A stretch of DNA of 64,000 bases. It comes from Nematopogon swammerdamellus. Lineage: Eukaryota > Arthropoda > Insecta > Lepidoptera > Adelidae. The position numbers and the translations under genes were made by a program. Shown one piece after another: positions 56,583 to 64,000 of this stretch. The notes under the pieces are model-generated. The model was not told the origin of the DNA. It saw only the letters and a list, made by a program, of their open reading frames with translations, and made no database searches. The stretch is from positions 23,653,349 to 23,717,348 of the forward strand of contig OX336339.1 in assembly GCA_946902875.1 (NCBI GenBank). The letters are read 5' to 3'. How positions within the stretch are numbered: position 1 is the first letter of the stretch; every line of letters begins with the position of its first letter.

Positions 56583-57752
56583 TACTTATTCATATATTTT
56601 AGCAATATTTCAATTTATCTTATTCGCACAACCCCTCTATGGAAATGTAATTTGTTTTTACAAAAATTTGATATTTGTTTAAGAAAAACACTTCAGTCCT
56701 TATTAAATATTTCATTTAACGACATGCAATGGATACAAGCAACCCTACCAGTCAAACTAGGCGGTATTGGTATACGGCGTTTGTCGGACATAGCGGTTCC
56801 CGCGTTCTTGGCCTCTGTCTATGGCGTTTCAGATCTGGTTCTCAACATGTTACCTAATAATGGAGCCGGAACTGAAATTAGTCATAGAACCGAGGCCTTA
56901 GACGTTTGGAAGACGATGTGCCCGGGCGATGACGCCGTCCCGAAATACCCATCGGTACAAAGAAACTGGGATGTTATAAATGCAACGAGAATAAGTAAAA
57001 CGCTGCATTGGGATAGTTTGGCCGATGTAGCGCGATACAAAGCCTGGTGCACTTATGAGTCCGGTGCTTGGCTCCACTGCCTTCCCTCCAAACCTTTAGG
57101 CACACTATTAGACAACAACACTATTCGAATTTCTTTCGCACTCCGGCTCGGCTGCGATATCGTGCAGCGTCACCAGTGCGTGTGCGGGGCCCAGGTTGAG
57201 GTAGATGGGAGACACGGCCTTAGCTGCGGAAGGAGTGCTGGAAGAATACCGCGTCATGCCACTTTGAATGACATTTTAAGACGAGCCTTCAGATCGGTCA
57301 ACGTGCCATCCATTTTGGAGCCAACTCTGAGCAGGGATGACGGCAAGCGCCCAGACGGGATGACCTTAGTTCCATGGTCTCAAGGACAGGCTCTCGTCTG
57401 GGACGCGACGTGTGTTGACACCCTCGCTAATTCGTACGTGGAGTCGACAGCGCGTCGTGCTGCGTCCGCTGCTGAGTTGGCTGCCGTGAATAAACATAAC
57501 AAATACAGGCAAATAAAAATTCAAAATTATATATTTACAGCTTTCGCAGTTGAAACAATGGGGCCCTGGTGTGCCGAGGCAAAAATTTTAGTGAGAGAAT
57601 TGGGAGAACTTTTGCGGGAAATTTCAGGAGATAGCCGTGCCGGTTCCTACCTCACACAAAGAATCGGCCTTGCCATTGTGAGGGGGAACTCGGCCAGTGT
57701 CATGGGCACCTTTCCGACAGCGGCAGCGATGGACGAGATTTTTTACTTTTAG
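56583..57752 (+). pseudogene. Non-LTR retrotransposon 3' half with restriction-like endonuclease
   Basis: Open from 56583; recognisable from about 56620 to TAG at 57752. It starts in the post-RT region (LGGIGIRR), then has CVCGAQVEVDGRHGLSC, a Cys/His zinc motif, RSAGRIPRHATLNDILRRAF, and GKRPDGMTLVPW...LVWDATCVDT, which fits the PD-(D/E)XK restriction-like endonuclease of RLE-type LINEs. The C-terminus ends in MDEIFYF. The RT catalytic core is missing, so it is 5'-truncated, but the 3' part is intact over about 365 codons. Different lineage from the RT at 8.8-10.7 kb. Confidence 0.72.
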
Positions 57753-57835
57753 TTGCTGTCGGCAAGGTGCTCGTGTAGCATCTTCGGGGATTTCCCGTTA
57801 AGGTTTTTATATATTTATTTATTATTATTTCTTTT

Positions 57836-57928
57836 ATAGTTTTAGGTAATTTTAATTTAGGTAGTTTTAGTTTTTATGTTGTTTGTTTTAAGTTTAGGTA
57901 ATTTTAATTTAGGTAGTTTTAGTTTATA
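57836..57928 (+). repeat. Direct repeat in the LINE tail
   Basis: 'tttaggtaattttaatttag' plus 'gtagttttagttt' occurs twice, about 51 bases apart, just downstream of the RLE LINE. Confidence 0.5.
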
Positions 57929-58160
57929 TTTGTTATCTAATATTAATAATGTAATTACCAATCCATCTTCTATTGGGTTAATAAAAAATAATTTGAATAT
58001 TGTTAAAAAGCGGCCAAGTGCGTGTGGGGCCACCCGCAGTTTAGGGTTCCGTAGTTGCGGAACTCTATCAATATAAGTAGTTTTTTTTTTCTTATAGAAT
58101 TTATTTATTAAAAACATGAATTAAAAAGGGAAAAAAAAACAGATTAAAAACAAAGTAAAA

Positions 58161-58393
58161 CTAAATTAAAATAAATAACTCCTCTATCGGGAAGGTTAAA
58201 GCGGTCCCAAGAACCGAAGCAGCGTTCCCCCGCTGAATGGCCACGCTTATTTTTTGAGTTAGGAACGCTCTGGCACGGTGGTTTCCGGACGACTCCATAA
58301 GCAGTTTTCCTATCTGCTTCACCAGTTCTTTGGCGTCCGGGCTCCACGCCCCAAGAGTCGCCACGGCAAAAGCGACAAACTCGTAGTTTTGTT
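58161..58393 (-). pseudogene. Second copy of the RLE LINE C-terminus, opposite strand
   Basis: Minus-strand frame NYEFVAFAVATLGAWSPDAK, then LVKQIGKLLMESSG, ARAFLTQKI, GNAASVLGT aligns along its length with the C-terminus of the element ending at 57752 at moderate identity. Only the last 75 or so codons remain. Confidence 0.65.
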
Positions 58394-59304
58394 ATAAGTT
58401 ATTTGATTATTTGTATAATTTTGTAGGGTAAATAAATGAATGTTAATTTGAAAAAGTTCTTCAACAGTGAAATGATGGCTGTCGTCCGTACATTTTATAA
58501 GTTGGTCGACTATTATTCGTCAACCTGTACAGCCTACTTAGCTGTGATAGTTTTCCTTTTAATTTCGATATATATACTACTGCTGTGAATTTTTTCACAT
58601 ATCTAATAACAACCGTTTAGCTGTCAGGGGGTGGGGTCTCTAACAAAAATTTGCACTTAAAAGCTTAATAATGCACATACCAACTTACAACTTTATAGTA
58701 CTAAGGGTTTCTGAGCTAAGCCGCGGACAGACAGACCGACAGACAGACAGACGGCCAGACAGACGGAAGGACGTGGCGAAACTATAAGGGTTCCTTGTTG
58801 ACTACGGAACCCTAAAAATGTTAATGTATTGTTTCACAGGCTTGTTTCACTTTAGGATCGGCTTCAACTTGTGCACTCCTGATACCCGCGTCTCTCCCAG
58901 CTCAGCAACTCGGTATGACTTTTTACCTGACAAAATTAACATTGAAACAATGTGAACGACCGGATGAGAGACCCTGTTTCCCATAGTTCAGGGAATCCTA
59001 TTTTGGGAAATGGGGATCATTTGAAAGTAGGTACACTACTAAACTAACTGGTGACTATTAAGTATGTACGTACAATAACAATATGGGAAATCCAATATAA
59101 AGTTTATTTATTGAATATAAATATTTTTTTATTTTTGTTTTCTTAAGTAGTAATTTATATGTGTTAAACATGTATGGCTTATATTTTACTAGCATGTACT
59201 TATATGTATGTATTAATAAGTATCCTTATTATTATTTTTATCTCCAATTGTCACGCAACTCTTTTGCTACTTACATTCCAATAAACTATCGAATCTCAAA
59301 CATC

Positions 59305-59430
59305 CAAAGGTTGACTGTAAGAAATCTCTGTAAGGGATAAGTCCGCCTTTGCACCTTATGTAAATTTTCCAATATATTTGTTACTGTTTAATGTTTACTG
59401 GAGCAATACAGAATTTTCTATCTATCTATC
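59305..59430 (+). repeat. LINE 3' UTR fragment
   Basis: 'aaaggttgactgtaagaaat...ggataagtccgcctttgca' with a (TATC)n tail is a familiar lepidopteran LINE end; the copy at 63080-63205 ends 'aacaataaagtatt'. Confidence 0.5.
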
Positions 59431-59461
59431 TATTCTTTTACGTTCGATAGGTAACAAAAGA

Positions 59462-59848
59462 ATGGGTCAAGTGCAAGTTTTACTCGCGCACGGAGGGCTC
59501 CGTAGATCCGCTATACCATACCTGTCAAAAAATCATATTCGTCTATATTTTGTCTTTCTATAATGCAAAATATAAATACCTGTGGCGTCATCTATTATTC
59601 AGTATCGTGAATATGTACTAATCTATTCTTATCACGTTTTTTGTGTGGGACCCTCCTTAATGTTTTACTTTTTGCTTTTTTTTATTATATGTTGGCACAT
59701 CCGCCATAATAGGACATATTTTATAAAAATTTCAACGGGCTACCTATTAAGGTGCAAGAGCTACAGCCCTCGGACAGACAGAAAGACAGACAGACAGATG
59801 GCGTAGGCTTAGTAATAGAGTCCGGTAGCGGATACGGAACCCTAAAAA
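59462..59848 (+). repeat. Dispersed repeat R, diverged
   Basis: 'cgggctacctattaaggtgc', (GACA)n and 'ggaaccctaaaaa'. Confidence 0.5.
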
Positions 59849-59849
59849 C

Positions 59850-60195
59850 GCCCTAACAAGAAACATTTTGCGTACTCCACAAAGAAACCTTTCACCGAAT
59901 CCATGACCTCCGCTGACCGCACACATTTCGATTTGAAATCGATCGACCATTCACATAAAGGACGAAGTCATTATTCACTAAATTCTCCGATTTCATGGTC
60001 ACGTTTTATTTAACTATTTTTGCACATTTAATAATCGCTCAAATGTTTATTATTCTAATCAAATTACTCATATCAATGAATTTTATGCTCTATTAGGCAA
60101 ACGAAATTCTTGACAACAGAAACTAAATAATAATTTTATGCAATCTGTTTTCAGTTCAGTAGCAAGAACATAATACATACATATGCATACATAGA
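59850..60195. other. Unassigned AT-rich sequence
   Basis: Nothing recognised. Confidence 0.35.
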
Positions 60196-60328
60196 TTGCA
60201 GTGCTGAACGGGACATGACAAAAAAAAATTATGACGAACCATACTGAATATGCATTTATGTCTCAATGAAATATTGTTATTGTTGTGTGTTCTTTATGGC
60301 GAAATAAATATTTGAATCTGAATCATAG
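60195..60328 (+). repeat. LINE 3' end, TGAATC-tailed family
   Basis: 'cagtgctgaacgggacatga' through 'gcgaaataaatatttgaatc' matches 18420-18540. Confidence 0.5.
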
Positions 60329-60847
60329 TACATAGTTCAAATTAGTATACTGTCTCGTTGCAAAATTACTGGCACGTTGTAAAATTCAAATTTAGAATGT
60401 TGAATAAAATTAAAAGAAAATAGTTCTGCGAGTGCAGATGGTGTTTTGCTTTTTCGAGAGACACAAAATGGCTGCCTTGCTGGAGAGTGGGTGAAAAATT
60501 CGATTCTGGTGGCTTGTTCAACTTCATATTTTAACCGTTAACGTTCTTCCACGGTTCTTCCGGAAATCCTATACTATGGGTGGGACGCCATGCTCGTCAT
60601 CTCGCTCTCACGCTGCTATTTCGAGTGAGTTCTCCTTTCGCCAGCGAGTCACTGCCCTAGGAATAAGCCCGCTGAAGTTATTGACTTATAGTACGTACGT
60701 ATAAAAAGTATTTGACGGTAAAGTTAATGCTAATTTATGGCAAATCATTTGAATGTAACGGCTACATTTTAAGTTTTTGGTAATGGCGATGATAAATCGA
60801 CATGAAATAAGTCGATATTGCTAAGAAAATTTGGAATCTGAAGTAGT

Positions 60848-61480
60848 AGTCGAGTGGGCACATCTGCAGCAGACCTGATAACCACTGGGGTAGACGTGTG
60901 CTCGAATGGAGGCCACGTACAAACAAATGTAGCTTGGAACGAAACTCGAACTCGGGCTCGTAGTGATTTGGTCGAGTTCAACGCTTCCGAGACACAAGTT
61001 TGCGCGTTCAGTGCGAAGAGAGCGGCGTTGAAATCTTCTAGTTCCTTCAAAGTCACGTCGCCTCCATAGAAATAACGCCTCGGAACCGAACTGTCGCACG
61101 ACCTAAACTTCCGGCGCCATACCGAGGGCAAGGGCAAGCTGGCTTCTAAAAAGCAAGACGTACTCAATAAGGTGAGACGGTACTTCATGTCGGGCGAGAC
61201 ACTGCGTTTGTATAAATCGCAGATTGGTCTTGCTTGAAGTACTGCTCGCATTTGTTGGATGTCTCAGTTTGCGCCACTGGACTCGATTAAGCGTCTGTCA
61301 GTTCTGCAGATCTTTCCTCTACAGAACTGGTAAACTCTGGAACGCTCTCCCTGACCTCTATTTCCCCCCAAGTACATTCTCGGGTTCTTTAAGAGTCGCG
61401 TTAATAGGTACCTGTCAGGCCGGCATGGCATTCGCAGCCTCCGCGTGCGACCGAATGTCCATGGGCGTCGTCGTTAGACA
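60848..61480 (+). pseudogene. Jockey-like LINE reverse transcriptase remnant
   Basis: Successive frames give TTGVDVCSNGG, LVEFNASETQVCAFSAKRAA, KLASKKQDVLNKVRRYF, SLRHWTRLSV and FLYRTGKLWNALPDLYFPP, the order of the C-terminal RT region and tail of insect Jockey-type LINEs. Stops and frameshifts break it. It ends in the tail GTCQAGMAFAASACDRMSMG, of which loose copies lie at 41880-41995, 52195-52275 and 55488-55566. Confidence 0.65.
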
Positions 61481-61817
61481 CCTTATGGGTTATGGATTAT
61501 TAAAACAATATTTTGTATTAATAACTAGATTTTGCATGCGGCTACGTTTCGCGTGACTTTTTGATCACAGCTCAAACTCCCTAAAAACCTTATTTGGACT
61601 ATTACACAACATAAAATAAAAATATTCAAATCGGCGCAGCCGTTCTCAAGATGGGCTTACCAACGAACATCATTTAATGTTTATTTATACATAGAAATTA
61701 CGTAGATTTATAAAAGTGTGTTTGAGGTTTCCTTTGCGTTGATGTCTTTGATACGGATCAATTTGTTGAGCTCACTTATAAAATTTTACACATTGTAACT
61801 AATTCATTATCATCATC

Positions 61818-61914
61818 AGTCAGTTTCGGTCAACTACTGGACATAGGCTTCTCCCGAGGCACGCCGCCACACGCGGTCTTCCGCTCTTCTCATCCATCCA
61901 CTCACTGCTACCTT
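61818..61914 (+). repeat. LINE fragment ('actggacataggcttctccc')
   Basis: Matches a phrase that recurs in insect LINE coding ends; translates to fragments only. Confidence 0.35.
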
Positions 61915-61916
61915 TT

Positions 61917-62180
61917 TGAGGGTTCCGTGTCCAAACACACCACAAAAAAAAACATTGAAAAAAAAACCTTTCACGTGTGGGAATAAATTTTTTACTTTTT
62001 CTATTTTTTATTATTTGTTGTTATGTCTGCCATAATAACACATATTCTGTGAAAATTTGAACGGGCTACCTATTACGGTTAAAGAGATACAGCCCTCCGA
62101 CAAACAGACGGAATGACAGACAGACAGACGGCGGCGTAGGCTTAGTAATAGGCTTCCGTACGGGATACGGAAACCTAAAA
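61917..62180 (+). repeat. Dispersed repeat R joined to a foldback
   Basis: Ends 'gatacggaaacctaaaaa' directly against the foldback at 62165-62325. Confidence 0.5.
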
Positions 62181-62325
62181 AGTATTAAATAATACATATT
62201 CTGATCTTGAGTAGAAGGCGGCACAAAAACACAAAAAGGTCCATCTATAAATTATCAGGTGTGCTTTTGTACCGCCTTCTACTCTAGATCGAAATATTAT
62301 TAAATACTTTTTAGGGTTTAAAGTC
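62165..62325. repeat. Foldback element, smaller subfamily
   Basis: 'gatcttgagtagaaggcggc' is mirrored by 'ccgccttctactctagatc'. One arm also at 7545-7600. Confidence 0.55.
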
Positions 62326-62329
62326 GGTT

Positions 62330-62830
62330 CAATGTTTTTTTGTTTTTCTAAAGTGTTATTTATTGGATAATAAACAAGTTACGTAATGAGTAAAACTAAT
62401 TAAATACAATAATTAACCTTATACAAAACTACAATTATGAAATAGTGGTTATTTTCTTTTTTTTATATTTTTGTTTTTGGAGTATATGACACATATTTGC
62501 ATCAAGGTATTTTCAGCGAAATATAATTATGTAAGTAATCAGTTTCACGTTTCAATACAACCCTGTCTGAAGCAATTATATCTAGGTGATACGCGTTTGT
62601 GAACTCGTTAGTATATCACAAAATACTGTCGCAAGAGCGTCGCATGAAATTCGATCGATTGTGAAGAAATGCGATCGACTGTCATTAGAAGATTTGATTA
62701 CTTATGACTAAAGTTACTCAGTTACAAAATGTAAAACATAGATCTGATTTATCAACTACTTCGTTCCGTGTATTTTAAGGTTACATAGCCAGCGACGCCG
62801 CCGTCAGGGACCTTAGAAAATCGTTCAGGT
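62330..62830. other. Unassigned AT-rich sequence
   Basis: Nothing recognised before the GTCC tract. Confidence 0.35.
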
Positions 62831-62835
62831 ATCGT

Positions 62836-62930
62836 CCGTCCGTCCGTCCCTTTGTCCGTCCGTCCGTTTGTCTGTCCGTCCGTTTGTCCGTCCGTCCATT
62901 TGTCCGTCCGTCTGTCTGTCCGCCACACGC
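62836..62930 (+). repeat. (GTCC)n-type tract
   Basis: GTCCGTCC with TTTGTCC variants; reads as Thr/Asp/Gly/Arg on the other strand, not a gene. Confidence 0.6.
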
Positions 62931-63079
62931 GCTGTTCGAAGTGATTATTCCGGAATGTAAATTTCAATAAATCTAAAAAATAATAATACAGTAGTGCATT
63001 TAGTCCTTACTGCATGAAATCTACTCAAGTATTTGGCTTGGCTACTACCTGCTTATATCTCACAACATACGACTCTCAA

Positions 63080-63205
63080 ATATGCAAAGGTTGACTGGGA
63101 TAAATTCCTATAAGGGATAAGTCCGCCTTTGCCCTTCATGTAAATTACTTATCATTTGTTACTGTAAAATGTTTTGGAACAATAAAGTATTTTTTCTATA
63201 TATCT
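63080..63205 (+). repeat. LINE 3' UTR fragment
   Basis: Second copy of the 59305-59430 family, with AATAAA near its end. Confidence 0.5.
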
Positions 63206-63209
63206 CTAA

Positions 63210-63700
63210 ACTATTTTGAAGTTTAGGTCTTAAACGGTTATTGAGTAAATACTCGTAGCATTCTAGTGAACTTAGTCGTCGCGACGCGCGTGAGACACGG
63301 TGCGAGGCGTGGGCATGCAAGAAGAAATTTTCTACGGAACCCTCTCTGTGCGAACTACCTTCGTACTTATTATTATTATATTTTAACCTTTAAGGGTTGC
63401 TTTACTTGTTAATACATGCCCTCTTCTAACATTAATAACTTTTCGCATAGTTTGATTAACTATTGTACTTATATTTATTGCACTCAAATAAAAAGAGAAA
63501 TAAGAGAACCGCTCGCAATAGAGATGTCAAATCTCATGTTTGAAAATCACAATTGAATCGATTGAGTCATTATCGAGTTATGATAAGATAAGATAAGAAT
63601 AAGCGAGCGACGGCACATGTTGCATTTGTAAATAATGTAAACGTAGAAATATATTTTTGTAGTTTCGTTATTTACCGACCTTACATTAGAACAGCAAAAT
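63210..63700. other. Unassigned AT-rich sequence
   Basis: Nothing recognised. Confidence 0.35.
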
Positions 63701-64000
63701 TTAAAAAACCCCCGACCCTTAAAAAGTTAAAAATAATTTCCATTTACTTACTTATAGGATTCGGTGGACCGCTAAGTAAATTCCCTCGCAGCTCTGAGTT
63801 TTTATATTTTATTTACTTAGCGGTCCCCCGACTCCTTTAAGTAAGTAAATGGAAATTATTTTTTACTTTTTAAAGGTCGGGGTTTTTTAAATTTAAAATT
63901 TAACTTTTATTTCAAGCTTTTAAAAAAAACCGCATGCAATTCGGTCCACTTTTTAAGCTAATAAATTTTTTTATTACTTAATTACTTGATTACAAACATA
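63700..64000 (-). repeat. Repeat P with foldback, runs off the window
   Basis: Foldback arms at 63702-63895, then 'aaccgcatgcaattcggtcc' and 'taattacttgattacaaaca' in reverse. Confidence 0.55.

Overview
The window looks like nuclear DNA of an insect, most likely a moth or butterfly. It is AT-rich and intron-rich, and it is packed with short repeats that I know from lepidopteran genomes: the 'ggccaagtgcgagtcg...ggttccgta' family, Helitron-like elements ending in 'gccgcgggcaaaagctagt', LINE tails and tRNA-headed SINEs. No bacterial, phage or CRISPR features are present. Almost all long reading frames are repeats or their antisense shadows.

The only convincing host genes are three paralogues on the minus strand, called A, B and C here. 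Each would encode a small secreted glycine-rich protein. The shared structure is: exon 1 of about 22 nt, carrying a TATA box, an arthropod TCAGT initiator and only Met-Lys; exon 2, which finishes the signal peptide (VLICLAVIVAAVSA) and starts a GGYGGGH-type repeat; and exon 3, more Gly-rich repeat ending in Trp-Trp-stop. Splice phases agree throughout (phase 0 after exon 1, phase 1 after exon 2). Gene B (about 13.3-18.1 kb) and gene C (about 27.0-43.6 kb) are complete, with predicted proteins of about 150 and 115 residues. Gene A (about 2.3-5.4 kb) has promoter, exon 1 and exon 2, but its last exon is not in the window. Genes A and B carry extra broken copies of exon 2. Promoters, introns and flanks are also duplicated, so the locus grew by segmental duplication and its introns were then filled by transposons.

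Mobile elements, left to right: a frameshifted R2-like reverse transcriptase (8.8-10.7 kb); a Penelope-like element with RT and GIY-YIG parts, split by a SINE (11.4-12.6 kb, minus); a TIR element holding a 31-codon ORF (22.4-23.2 kb); a Cys-containing ORF of 185 codons, probably transposon-derived (25.8-26.3 kb); a Helitron-like element holding about 20 copies of a 67-bp repeat that changes orientation once (35.8-37.25 kb); a THAP-type first exon (49.2 kb); a LINE 3' half with a restriction-like endonuclease (56.6-57.75 kb) facing a related fragment on the other strand (58.2-58.4 kb); and a decayed Jockey-like LINE (60.85-61.5 kb).

Two SINE families dominate. S1, with about 16 copies, has a head combining a tRNA-like A box with a 5S rRNA segment. 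S2 has a tRNA-Ser-like head. The two share a body segment, suggesting module exchange. The rest of the window is short repeats, microsatellites, and AT-rich DNA in which I see nothing.
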